Assembly (NCBI GenBank): GCA_951213105.1
Contig: OX578135.1
Coordinates: 165,034,750-165,098,749, forward strand
Direction of reading: 5' to 3'
Source: Amaurobius ferox
Taxonomy: Eukaryota > Arthropoda > Arachnida > Araneae > Amaurobiidae
DNA: 64,000 nucleotides
This document shows, one piece after another, positions 11,483 to 22,814 of the stretch (positions are counted from its first letter, which is position 1; every line of letters begins with the position of its first letter). A program made the position numbers and the translations under genes. A model generated the notes under the pieces. It was not told the DNA's origin. It saw nothing but the letters and a program-made list of their open reading frames with translations, and made no database searches.

Positions 11483-12610
11483 GCATTTACAAATGGAATA
11501 TCACTGCCCTTTTATTTTCATTACTAAGGGGGCTCAGCCCCCTGATCGCCAAATCCCGTAACACGCTTCGTCTTCTACTCACTGGCACTTCGGGAGCTTT
11601 TGCGTGCCACCTCTTACGTAGGCCTAATACGTCCGTTGGATGTCCGCCCCCCTTATTCACTGGCACTCACTACCCCCCGGGGCTCACTTCGAAAGTTCCT
11701 TCAACCCGGCCGGTGCACTCGACCATCGACTCGAACCATTAAATCTTTGAACATAATGAAGAAAAATGTTCACTTCAGAAGTTCATAAAAATAAAATAAA
11801 TCATAAACTATATCGAAATGTATAAAAAAAGAGCTCCGTCTTGTAAAAATTCAACTATGTAGGTACATGTCTGCGAAAAATCGAGGTCTTACTATGGCTT
11901 ATCTGCCCAGGACGTGAACTCACAGCTCAATGACTCGCCCTTTGAGTTTGACAGTGAATATCTCTTAAACTAAAGTTTAAATCGAAAAACAGCTTATATA
12001 TTTCAGCGTATTCTTCCAACATTCCTCTACAAATGTACAACATTTCAAATTTTTGTATGTTACAGTTTTTGTGGTATGAGGCAGAGAAACTCGAGTGACG
12101 CGAAATTTGTCAAACAGCGGCAGGTCAGCTACTTTTTTTGTTAGAGAAATATACGCATGGATAAGGAAAACTTGAGCAACGTATTTAAGCACAAATAGAA
12201 TAAAGAAAACTTGACCTTAAATACGTTGCACAAGTTTTCTTTGTCATTTGCACAAAGATTATTTTTTAGTGATTGATTATATGCGTGTATTTTCAACATT
12301 TTTCACGCTCTGGAATATTATTACTAAGAGCTTATTCGCAAAACTATATTTTTCAATCAAAATTTTTAAATGTCAGGGCTGGTGATTCCAAAAAAATAAA
12401 TGATGTATAGCATGTGTATTCTTAATGTTGAAATAAAATTATATTTTTCTATCTAACTTAGAAAAGTCTTTGAAAAGAGAGTTTAAAATATCTAATTTTT
12501 TTATGTTCTTATTCTTGTAACACAAATCAACCGGGAGTAGCTTCGAGTTAGAAAACTTATAAGATCATTAACTTTTTAAATCTCCCCCCCCCCCCACACA
12601 CACACACATA
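11483..12610. other. No gene recognised; GC-richer island at 11521-11740
   Basis: Mostly AT-rich. The segment 11521-11740 (GGGGCTCAGCCCCC, ACCCCCCGGGGCTCACTTCG) is much more GC-rich and could be a foreign fragment (rDNA-like or SINE-like), but I cannot identify it. A C-run followed by (CA)n lies at about 12585-12608. Confidence 0.45.
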
Positions 12611-13428
12611 ATTGTAGATAACAGCATCTATGGACCAATTTCGCGTTTAAGCGTTATCACGGAATATCCGATATTTGCAATGGCAGCAAGAAAACTTGCT
12701 ATGTGGCACAATTTTGCAAATTTTTATGGAAACAGACATATTCGGTTCCACCACGTGTAGCCATCTTCAAATTTCTTCAAAAGTTAGCTCAGGGTACACA
12801 AGGTTGCAACGACCAAGTTCATAACACAGAACCTGCCTTCTGAAGAGGGCGTTCCCAAAATTGAGATTATGCCTAAATTAAATTTTAGGGAAAAGTGAAA
12901 CTGGTTACGCGATAGGACTGAATGTGTCGGTTACGCGATAGGACTGAATGTGTCGGTTACGCGATAGGACTGAATGTGTCGGTTACGCGATAGGACTGAA
13001 TGTGTCGGTTACGCGATAGGACTGAATGTGTCGGTTACGCGATAGGACTGAATGTGTCGGTTACGCGATAGGACTGAATGTGTCGGTTACGCGATAGGAC
13101 TGAATGTGTCGGTTACGCGATAGGACTGAATGTGTCGGTTACGCGATAGGACTGAATGTGTCGGTTACGCGATAGGACTGAATGTGTCGGTTACGCGATA
13201 GGACTGAATGTGTCGGTTACGCGATAGGACTGAATGTGTCGGTTACGCGATAGGACTGAATGTGTCGGTTACGCGATAGGACTGAATGTGTCGGTTACGC
13301 GATAGGACTGAATGTGTCGGTTTCCAAAATTGTGCTGTGTAACAAGTTTTCTTGCTACCATTAGCTATTCCATGCTGATGAGCGCATAATAAGCGCAAAA
13401 CCCGTTCATAGATGCTATTATCTGCAAT
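12611..13428. mobile_element. Second foldback element with minisatellite core
   Basis: The left arm (about 12611-12717) and right arm (about 13324-13428) are inverted repeats: GCAAGAAAACTTGC...CACAATTTT against AAAATTGTG...ACAAGTTTTCTTGC, extending out to GATAACAGCATCTATG / CATAGATGCTATTATC. The loop contains about 185 bp of unique sequence and 16 copies of a 26-bp repeat. Arms are diverged while the core is perfectly uniform. Same architecture as 1511-2638, unrelated sequence. Confidence 0.78.
12903..13318. repeat. 26-bp tandem repeat, 16 identical copies
   Basis: The unit is GGTTACGCGATAGGACTGAA plus TGTGTC. Sixteen consecutive copies are identical by eye. No spacers, so not a CRISPR array. 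It contains CGCGAT and is GC-richer than its surroundings. Confidence 0.97.
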
Positions 13429-13479
13429 AGAAGCATAATCCGAACTTTGGAAATGCGTGTTCTGTAACGATAATTAATT

Positions 13480-13785
13480 AGGGGTGGGACAGCCTAATAG
13501 TTGCACTCGGACACCCGAGTTTGATTCCCGGCTCTGGCCAAACTGTTCCCGTGTTCTCGTCGAGTGCGGGCACGTTAAATATGTGAGTCCGTAAGTCTTT
13601 CCGAGAGGTTGGTGGTACTTTCGAACGACTTTCGAAAGTTGGTACGACTTTCGAACTCGTTGAGTGGTCTGAGAACAGGGATCCCTTCGTATGGTCGGGA
13701 TCCGCGCCTCCTTCTCGGGGGGCGTTGCCACGATTCGTGATTCGGGGTCGCTTGCGATTCTCGAACGCTCTCTACCAAGAGAAGC
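13480..13785 (+). other. Probable rDNA 5' external transcribed spacer fragment
   Basis: GC-rich sequence directly and continuously upstream of the 18S start, which in a genuine rDNA unit is the 5' ETS. No independent motif confirms it; the call rests on position and base composition. Several ORFs overlap it on both strands but none looks real. Confidence 0.55.
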
Positions 13786-13948
13786 TACCTGGTTGATCCT
13801 GCCAGTAGTCATATGCTTGTCTCAAAGATTAAGCCATGCATGTCTAAGTACATGCCGTATTAAGGCGAAACCGCGAATGGCTCATTAAATCAGTTATGGT
13901 TCCTTGGATCGTACCTTACTACTTGGATAACTGTGGCAATTCTAGAGA
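13786..13948 (+). rRNA. 18S rRNA, 5' fragment (about 163 nt), non-functional
   Basis: Starts with the near-universal eukaryotic 18S 5' end TACCTGGTTGATCCTGCCAG and continues through GTCATATGCTTGTCTCAAAG, CCATGCATGTCTAAGTACA and GGCTCATTAAATCAGTTATG. Similarity stops after GGCAATTCTAGAG. A full 18S is about 1.8 kb, so this is roughly the first tenth. Because probable ETS is attached upstream, the source was rDNA or pre-rRNA rather than mature rRNA. The breakpoint shares GAGAGGTTGGTGGTA with the ETS at about 13602. Confidence 0.92.
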
Positions 13949-14545
13949 GGTTGGTGGTAGGGGATAGGCACGGCCCCTGTAGTTACCACCATAGATATAA
14001 AAACTATATATGTCTATGATTACCAACCCATTGGGTTTTTGTCTAAATTAGGTGGCACTGTCCCGGCCGTTCAAACAGATGCCTTAACACTTTCGGGTAG
14101 GTCGGACGGTCTGAGTCGAAAGAGAAGATAATAATTACTTGTTACTTAACAATTTAATGACAAATCCTGGGGACTTTGAAAAGTTTTGACATAACTGAAA
14201 AATTCAACCTATCGAAATGAATGTTGGATGGATATCTTGATGGATATCCATCCAACATTCATCTCATCAAGAAGAAGACCTGGACAGTCTCATACACCGC
14301 ATAGGTGGTCTCATACGATATCTACGGTTTTATATCTCACGATGGGGTGGGGGTGAGTCGCCCTGGAATGCCGTCACCCGAATGGCCTCACTTCCCGTGT
14401 TCTCTTTACCCGACAACCCACTTGTTGATCGGTTGCTCTTCCCGCGAGGGATCCGTGCACGCGCCGCCGAACGCGTGGCAGGTGAGCCGCAGACGATTTG
14501 CGGGAGATCGTGGGTGCTGGTTAGGAAATGTTGAAAGATAGATTC
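13949..14545. other. GC-rich tract after the 18S break, possible rDNA spacer
   Basis: Contains CCGGCCGTTCAAAC, GGTCGGACGGTCTGAGTCG and, at 14330-14545, GGGGTGGGGGTGAGTCGCCC and GCGCGCCGCCGAACG-like sequence. The composition resembles ribosomal spacer more than the AT-rich surroundings. Not identified; a 78-codon ORF at 14305 is probably chance. Confidence 0.4.
14217..14262. repeat. Perfect 20-bp inverted repeat
   Basis: ATGAATGTTGGATGGATATC and its exact complement are separated by 6 bases. It would form a strong hairpin. Function unknown; it lies within the GC-rich tract. Confidence 0.85.
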
Positions 14546-15806
14546 CCCCTCGTGTTGGGAAAATTATAGACACAGGACGAGGTTACGCGTCTTCTCTTAT
14601 GTATCTATGAAGAAAATATTCCCTCACAGGTGCCAACCATTGGCATTCTACAGTGCCAACGACATTATTACTTTGATCCGAAGACGGCGATTCCTCGATC
14701 ATTCTTGGGCATTCGAATTTACATTTTTTAATGTACAATAAATCACCTTTACTCACGCTCTGCATAATTTCAGTAAGGAACTTATAACTAGCAGAATAAA
14801 TGAAGCAAACTCTGTTGCGATTTAATTCAAAATGTGCAATATCTCGAGTATGGCAAGTCTTTATCACATACCAAATTCCATATTTTATCCAAATTGATCT
14901 ATTTGTTCGATAAAATAACTCTATGCTGAAAAATTAAAATTTTGTAAATACCAGTATCTCGCGAACGGCTCCGTGACACATCTTAAACAATGGTGCCCTT
15001 TTATTTCTAGTTATAGGTCACAGCGATTCTACATTTAATAATAGTGAATTTATTTATTTATTTATTTATAATTTTTTTTATAAATTGAAAGGAAAAATGA
15101 TAGAAAAATTAAGGGTCTTTTCTTGGTACGAATCATTAGGTCTCTTGCAGTTATAGATTGCAATAATCATACCCAATTTCAAATAATTATTTCAATTTGT
15201 TCAATAGTTACGACTATAATTGTCTAACGTGCTTTTGTCTTTGCCCCCCCCTCACTATAAAAACCCTGTGAGATAGAAGACTCCATGTTTTCGCACATAG
15301 TATCGACTTCGGTACAGAAATAACAAAGCCGAATTTTCGATTTACCCCTGGAGACAAATAAAAGATGTGATGGGGATCGAAAGTATTTCCAGATCTTCCA
15401 GAAGTGCCCCTAGCGACCTTAGAAGGGACCTTAAAATCGCTATACAATTATAGTATCGGTTGTTTATTTGACAGAATCTAGCGTAGCCGAATTTTCGATT
15501 TACCACTGTGGGGGGAGAAAAAGAGCTAATCGTTCCAGACCATGAAGCATCCCTTCGGTGGCTCAGAACGATAGATATCCTATATAATAGATGGAAAGCA
15601 GAGGCCTCCAAAACGGCCCAAAGCTGCTTCTTAGGTATGGGTTGGGCCTAAACAATAGACACACACCCCTCCCAAAAAAAAATAACTGTAAAAATCTGAT
15701 GTGGACAGCACATAACTTTCTTTACAGACTCATATTCACGTTCTCTATTTCTTCAATAATTCATTATATTGAGTTTAATTGCACGAAATAACTCCAACAA
15801 TTATTA
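14546..15806. repeat. Weak repeat remnants, no gene
   Basis: Segments such as AATATCTCGAGTATGG (about 14830) and a CTGATGTGGACAGCACATAA start at about 15694 match families B and C in fragments. A GCCGAATTTTCGATTTACC motif is repeated at about 15330 and 15488. No coding region recognised. Confidence 0.45.
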
Positions 15807-16261
15807 CAAGAAAGATCAATCATGCATAAGCATTGATTATGAAACACTTTCCAACTGAAATGTAATTTCATTTAAAATTTTTCTAAAATGTGATGCATTC
15901 AGTGGGTGATATCTTTTACATTATCACAGTATTACAGTAATTTATTATACTTAAATATTTAAAACTGTATCGAAATATAAATCATCTGATTCTTTATGCA
16001 AAATCAATGAATATTTCATTCATATAACTTGTATTCCTGACTCCAGAGCTAAATAATTTTGTGTGAAAAAAATTCAGCAATTCTTATGTAATTCATCTTA
16101 CAATCGCTTGAGTTATTTGCATTCTGCATATGTTAAAATTAGGCTTCGTTGAAGAAATAATAAAAGTTTAGAGATCATTTAAAATCACAACTATTGTAAT
16201 TGCATAGGCACGGAATTTAGATACACAGATAATACACAGATGCACAGATAATATATGTGTG

Positions 16262-17195
16262 TATGTGTATGTACTCAAAGTACTGGAATCGTGCCGAAGA
16301 TCGGAACTCGAATTTTCAAAGGATCTACACGTTTTGGGACTTCTAGAACACGAAAAACTATTTTTAGGAAGACGTCTGTGTGTCGAAACGTCGAAAACCC
16401 AGACCACCCGACTCGTCCGAGGACTTAGAGTAGCCGTTAGGGTGGCCGGAGACGTCTGTGTGTGTAAGGGTGTATCTGTGTATGTTTCTGTGTGTCTGTG
16501 GGGATATTACATCCACTCTAATTGAAAAACTAATGGACCGAACTTCATACAATTTGGTAGGTATGTTTGTTGTGGGAAATCCTGATGTTCATTAGATTAT
16601 AGTACGATTCGTAATAAAAGAATCTGCCTTCTTTGCGAAATGGCCGCAGAAATTGCCTTTATCCACTCTAGCTAAAAACTAATGGAACAAATTTAACAAA
16701 ATTTAGTGTATAATATTTCAATAACCTACAAGTGATTTATATACCAAATTTAACAAAATTTTGTATATAAATCATTTGTAGGTAATTCTAGTACGATTCG
16801 AGAAATCTATTTTTGCGAAATGGCCCGCAGAAATCGTTATACATATAAATAAAAGACTACGTGTGCTCAATTACATCAATTAAATTCCTATTTTATACGT
16901 GATTTTTGACAACAAAAAGAATAAGACTAACCCCATTACTCTAGGACTAGCCGTTCTTGAGATATTCTAGTTTTTTTGCGTTTTCGCTACGCCACCTTTG
17001 ACAATAAGTCCAGCTATCAAATGAGAACCAAATTTAAGTTTAACGTGCAAATTCAATGTCATTTAAAATACTTATGGTTGTTATTTTGTGCAGATAAACT
17101 GAAATTATTATTGAAGAAATAAAGAGAACGAATATGAGTCTGCAGGGAAAGACATGCGCTGTTCACATCAGAATTTTTAACAATATTACAACAAT
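16262..17195 (-). mobile_element. Family B element within composite repeat, copy 1
   Basis: Read on the minus strand it starts at a CTGATGTG(A)ACAGC-like end followed by CTTTCCCTGCAGACTCAT and runs to a CCAGTACTTTGAGTAC-like tail. Contains the (CA/GA)n tract and three GGCCATTTCGCAAA...CTAGAGTGGATA sub-units. A hairpin around 16731-16790 pairs two copies of the ACCTACAAGTGATTTATATACC block. Confidence 0.72.
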
Positions 17196-18394
17196 GATTT
17201 ACAGAAGTGAACGGGGATTATTTTCAGGCCATTTCGAAAAAAATGTATGATCTATATTTAAAGATCCATCAAATTTTTGTCGAATAAAATGTTCAACAAA
17301 TTTAAGCTGTGTACCAAATTTTAACTCTCTAGGACGTAGGAAAGTGCATTAAAAATGCCATCAAATAAGTATATCATGAAGAGTTATATAAAATTAAAAA
17401 AAAAATTGAAAAATTGTTATCTACCAAATTTATTTTAAAATGTGAAGCCTCTCTTATATGCAAAATTAGTGATGGGATTCATTCGAATGAAATAATCGAA
17501 CATCTCGATAGTTTCAAATCAGTCGATAGTCTCGATAGTTTCAAAAACTATTCGAATGCTTTTTGGCCAATCACAGCGAAGAGCTTTTAGCAATACGATA
17601 GTTTTAAAAGTATTCGAATGAATTTACACGATTGTACTATTTTTTGTAGTAATGCATGCTATCGGCCGTGGCGATAGTTTTAAAAGTATTCGAATGATTT
17701 TGGACGATTGTACTATTTATTGTAGTAATGCTATCGGCTATGCTATCGGCAATGGCGATAGTATTCGTTCGGAACTAGTTACTGTTTTTCATAGTAGTGT
17801 TTTAAAAGTATTCGAATGAATTTGGACGATTGTAATTGTAATATAGTAATGATATCGGCCATGGCAATAGGATTCATTCGGATTAAGCGGTAGTTTTACT
17901 AATTTCTATTCAAATGATAGTAGTTATTACTCATTAGATGGTTTTGGAATATAGTTTGATTGACGGATAGTTTTATTGGATAGTTGGATATTGGATTGGA
18001 TAGTTTTATTTGCAGAATTATTAAAGCTATACAAGCGTTTTTTGTATTTCAAAATAAAATCATGTTTGGTGCAGTCAAATCACTGAAATTGTTTTGTTAT
18101 TTTGAAGAAGTATTTTGAACAAGTGAAACAATCCTTTTAGGAGGAAATAGCGAAGGATTTTTAAAACTGACAATTAAATTGATTTAAAGCAAACATTTTG
18201 ATTTTAATTACGTCAAAAATAATTTTGGCGTTTTCGTTAAGGAAATATTAGCGTTTTTGTGAAACATTAATATTTAATTTTAATACATAGTGTAGTTAAT
18301 AATGTTTAATACATTTTTGTTTGAAGTAATAGATACTTATGTAGAAAAATCGAATGAGCAAATAAATGGATAAGGAAGAGTAAATGTTTTACTT

Positions 18395-18535
18395 ATATTA
18401 TTTAGTATTAATTTAATTTTATCTTAAAGTCATCTTTTTAAAGAAATAATAAAGTTGTTAAGATACTGATATTTATAATTCAATATGATATTGTTCGTCT
18501 AGTATAGAGAGTATTCTAGCATAGATTAATTTTTT
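18395..18535 (+). repeat. Internal direct repeat in hAT, copy 1
   Basis: Matches 20690-20815: TATTATTTAGTATTAATTT, TAAAGAAATAATAA and GTTCGTCTAGTATA blocks in the same order. The second copy continues into a tRNA-like TTCGATTCC sequence. Confidence 0.65.
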
Positions 18536-18939
18536 TAAATAAAAGGTTTCCACAATGAAATAAGTACTTGTAATGTTGGCAGGGTGATAATAATAATCCT
18601 AAAATGTGTTAAATAAGAAAACTTGTGGCGATTAAGAGTAAAACCGTTTTACATTATGCAATTTTAGTAGTGGTGGTGTACTGTGTAAAGAGAAGCCGTT
18701 AAATTAAGGTATATCTTTCTTACCTTAATTTGAATGTTATATTTATCACTTCATAAAAACAACATTTTCTCTATACTATATTCTTTAGTATGAGCAAGTA
18801 AAAATTTATAGAAGAAATCCTGCTTTGTTTTTTATTATTAAAATATTTTATGGTACTTCTCTGCCATCAAGGAAAGGGGACAGATTTAATTGTACACCTA
18901 TAATAACAATTTATTAAGTTATTACTTTCTCATACATAG

Positions 18940-19330
18940 TATTGAAAAAGTATTATTTTCACAAAAATAGTATCACAAATATTATTGGATTTTAACGAAA
19001 CTTTATTTTCGACTTTGTTGACATAAAATCTAGAACTAGATAAAATTTCTTAAAATTCAAGTGAAAACTTGACTTTAAAGAAAATTTTATATTTTTTTAA
19101 CATGCCAGCATATGACAAAACATGATTATGTATATGAACCTTAATGATCAGAAAACTTAAGAATTTAAATCATTGAAGTGAAAAATAGTGTCGATTCAAT
19201 TTTTGTGTTTATGATGTCATTTTGACCTTCAGTGAAGCAAATTACACCCCCCCGAGTTGGTACATTGTCAATTTTGGTATCAATCAGAAGATTTTTTTTA
19301 AGTCCTTTAAAATAAAGGGTAACTTGCGAT
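18940..19330 (+). repeat. Dispersed repeat family D, copy 2 (inside hAT)
   Basis: Shares GAAAAAGTATTATTTTCACA, TCTAGAACTAGATAAAATT and TTTTTTAACATGCCAGCATA with 6575-7060. Non-coding. Confidence 0.6.
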
Positions 19331-20689
19331 GGATATTATGTTTGGTAATTTACCCCTCCCCAAAAGGGAGGCTAATGATGTTATGAACACAAAAATTTCA
19401 TTCCGTCTATTTTTTACTACAATGATTGAAACTGTTAGGTTTCTTGATCATTGAGCCATAAATAGCTTCTTATGCATACTTTTATTTTGTGATGATTTTT
19501 TTACCAGAAAAAATTTGAAAAATCTGTATTGTTGGTCTAAATGATCACAATTATAGCATATATATCCTGTATTTTAACGGGCTTGAAAAAGTTTTCAGAT
19601 TGATGTCATGTTTGACAATGTTGACTTTCTGTCATCTTGAAACATTTTTAACATCATCTTGAAACATGTCAACAGTGTTCTTTCAATATCAATTAATGCT
19701 ATTTCGCATTAAAAAAAATTGTATTGAACAGTAAAAACTATGCCAACCATTAGATTGAATACCTTATCTAGTGACAGGCTAAATGTTTTAATTTGAACAT
19801 GTGTGAACTAAAATGTTTATTGACTGACAATAGTATCCAACACACAATCGAGCTCGCTGATAACAATTTATTGATTATACCAAAGTTTTGTATATTTTAA
19901 TCACTTTAGCTTCGTTATAAACAAGCTCTATTGTACTTATGAGGATAAATTGCATTAATTACATTTAAAACAAATAATACCAAAGGAAACATTTTTTTTA
20001 TTTAGATAATGAAAATTTAAGAATTTTTACAAAATGCTTGAGCTGTGTTTGCTGGATTCACAATAAGAGTGATATGGTATGGAAGTCACACTTATTAAGT
20101 TCTAAACAATTGAAAATGTTCATAAAAATATTTCATGAAAAATTCATACATGAACAATTCAATATGAGAATTCATACATGAACAATCATGAACAATTCAA
20201 TATTTTCATGTTCAATTCGGTTACAAATATTGAACTATAATTGTATGGCAAAGTTTAAAGCAATGGAAAGTACTTTTATTATATAAATACGATTTGAAAT
20301 AGCACTCTGATACGCCATATAAACCCGAATGAAACAGTAGGTAGACAAAGTAATTGAAACATAGATTTTAGTAACATGTATAAATGTATTACTCTATTTA
20401 CATGTAATTTAAAACATTTATGTATCAAAATATAAAATAAGATAAAGAACTTGTATGCATACATGTGCTTAAAGTTAAATCTATCATTTATCTATCATAA
20501 GGGAGTATAAAATGTTCAGAATGTATCTCCCATCGGGGCTATCCATTTTTCTTATATAATATTAAAATAATTATACGTATGACTTTGCCCAAGATTAATT
20601 TAATTTAACTTATTACTAGTGTTGCAGAGTGTGTATCAATTTCGAAGTTTAAGTAAATGAAAATGTATAGACAGAGCAGATTTATTTTA

Positions 20690-20815
20690 ACTAGATATTA
20701 TTTAGTATTAATTTTATTTTGTCTTAAAGTTATATTTTTAAAGAAATAATAATGTCATTATGACATTGGTATTTGTAGTTCGATGCGATAGTCTTCGTCT
20801 AGTATACATTATTCC
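20690..20815 (+). repeat. Internal direct repeat in hAT, copy 2
   Basis: Second copy of the 18395-18535 block, leading directly into the tRNA-like sequence. Confidence 0.65.
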
Positions 20816-20842
20816 CGGGTTCGATTCCCTTCGTATCGGGAT
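20785..20842 (+). pseudogene. tRNA-like remnant (tRNA-Glu-like ends, anticodon arm missing)
   Basis: TCTTCGTCTAGTATA resembles the D-arm of tRNA-Glu and CCGGGTTCGATTCCC is a good T-arm/B box, but only about 10 bases separate them, so the anticodon arm is absent. Probably a tRNA-derived SINE head or pseudogene rather than a working tRNA. Confidence 0.5.
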
Positions 20843-22814
20843 CATTGTTTTCTTTTAATTGACACTTTTTATAGCGCCTTTCGTATAATATATTACATTT
20901 ATGCAAATGTCTGGAGTTCCCCAAACCAAGAAATTATGCGTTTTTTATTTTTTATTGGGATGAACAGTTTTTAGAATGTTAATTTTGAAAATTCTAAAAA
21001 TAAGCTTTTTGTCTTGGGGTGTCTGTATTATTAAAACTGGCTCTAGAAGTGTCTGTACGTACCCTCAATATCATTTTTGAAAGAAAACATGAAATATTCA
21101 TAAAAAGGGGAGATCAAATAAAGAGGAAGGCAATAACAAATGTTTGTATAGGCAGCCTGGTACTATATAGAGTAAATAAGGTAGATGACGTGTGATAGAG
21201 GCAAAAAAGAATATTTAAATTGCAATTTTTATTTTACGAATAATAGAAAAAATTTATCAATAGGGAAAACTTTATTTGTGAATTCTTACAAATGAAGAAT
21301 CTTAATTGAAAAATGAATTCGTTTAAAGTGAGTACCTTATATCAGATTAAAACGAGGAAGTATACTCATTCTGTTAAAAACTTGAAGCAATATAAAATGT
21401 TAAAGTGTTTAAAATTATTTTTACCATCAATGTTTCCCAATTCCCATTTCTTAAAATTCACAGTTTTTCAATAACTCCTTTATTAAATTTATTATTAATA
21501 GTAAAAGGATTAATGCATAAAACTTTTAAATTCTTGAAATAACCTTATGAATTAAGTCACATGGCGCCATCTATTAACGGAAATACAATGTTTTTATATT
21601 ATTAAATACAGTTTTTAATTAATCCAACATTCTGCAGTTTGTAATGATCTGAGCTTTAAATTGCGGTGAGTATTAATTTTATGAATAAATTATCTATTAT
21701 TAAATCTATTAAATATGTTGTTTAACAGAATAATAAAATACAGGAATATATTTTCAATCTCATTTTATTTGCAAACTTTTTTTTTTGCAAATCTTGATGT
21801 CTCATATTTCTGGGATATTAGCATATTTCTATTTGCATTATAATTATGCATTCCTTGCACTCGCATAAATACATTTTCAGAAAGTATAGATAAATAAAAA
21901 AATGAGATAAATGTTACAAATTGATTAATTTTATATTACAAATTACTATTTAAAAATATTATCTAATCCAAATTTTTCGATAATAAACGACTTTCACGAT
22001 TATTTATTACTTGTCCAGTTTTTGAAAAAAACACGTTCGGATGGTACAGAAGTAGCAGTACGGTGCAAATATCGTATTAAAATAAAAAAATAAAATAAAT
22101 AAAACGAGAAAAACCAATAATTTACGCAGTTAAAAGAATGACTGAGAATAAATAATTAAAATTTGTTTAGAAGATTTTATCATCCGCCTTTAGCTCCACC
22201 CCCTTTGTCCCTGCTCGAAAATGACGTCATAGAAAACTATCGATAGTTCCGATAGTATTCGATAGTTTGTAAACTACTATTACTATTTATTCGATAGTTG
22301 AAATTGTTCGATAGCGCCCATCACTATGCAAAATGATTAAACATTTGGAAAGATATTTATTATATAATATATCTCTCTTTTCTTTCTGGAGGATATCCCA
22401 AAGTCAGAATTTAATTGAATTTGTTTTTTTCCCTATATTGAATAATTTTTAATTAAAAAACTATTTAACATATTTTACTGAATTTTTTTTTATATATTCT
22501 ATGGGATAAAGTGAATATTTCTTAAAAATTTCGAAGCAATTCGTGAATTTTAAGTTTGCTTAAAAAATGTTTGAAAAATTAGGTCCCATAGGGTTCAATG
22601 CATTTCATTTTTTCAACCCGGGCTCAATAAAAAACTAATTGGGTGATATTATTTATTTATATTCCCATAGGTCCCACAGACCGTCTGAGAAACATACTAA
22701 AATTTCATTTTGATAAAGTTATTTTTACGGCAGTTATCGTGCTAACGGACAGACAGACAGACAGACAGACAGAATGAACAAAGTCATAAACACTTTTCAA
22801 CTTTGTTGTAAAGT

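Larger units (their letters stand above)
17467..22326 (+). mobile_element. hAT-superfamily DNA transposon, 4.86 kb, no transposase
   Basis: Ends are TAGTGATGGG and CCCATCACTA, with subterminal TATCGATAG-type repeats (CTATCGATAGTTCCGATAG at about 22238, GATAGTCTCGATAGTTTC at about 17525), typical of one group of hAT elements. It is flanked by an exact 8-bp duplication TGCAAAAT (17459-17466 and 22327-22334), the hAT target length. The uninterrupted site survives as TGCAGAATGATTAAAC in the other composite copy (complement of about 30733-30750). No ORF over about 60 codons was found, so no transposase survives; the interior holds family D and tRNA-like sequences. Strand is arbitrary. Confidence 0.93.
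15807..22808 (+). mobile_element. Composite family A/B repeat, copy 1, split by hAT
   Basis: Starts CAAGAAAGATCAATCATGC, carries an inverted family B element (about 16262-17195), is interrupted by the hAT element (17467-22326), and ends with the (CAGA)n tract and AAGTGTT palindrome at about 22808. Removing the hAT leaves about 2.1 kb that matches, inverted, 42293-40830 plus 30888-30255. This copy keeps the uninterrupted target of the LTR retrotransposon (AGCTGTGTACCAAATTT at about 17308). Confidence 0.82.

Noticed and set aside
12903..13318. CRISPR-like regular repeat
   Set aside because: Units are contiguous with no unique spacers and the genome is eukaryotic; it is a simple tandem repeat.
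13474..13888. ORFs over the 18S and ETS region on both strands
   Set aside because: They overlap recognisable rRNA sequence and GC-rich spacer, where chance open frames are common.
13786..14545. A functional 18S rRNA gene
   Set aside because: Similarity stops after about 163 bases; the rest of the gene is absent.
22390..22810. (CAGA)n tracts as independent microsatellites
   Set aside because: They occur at a fixed place in every family A copy and are part of that element.
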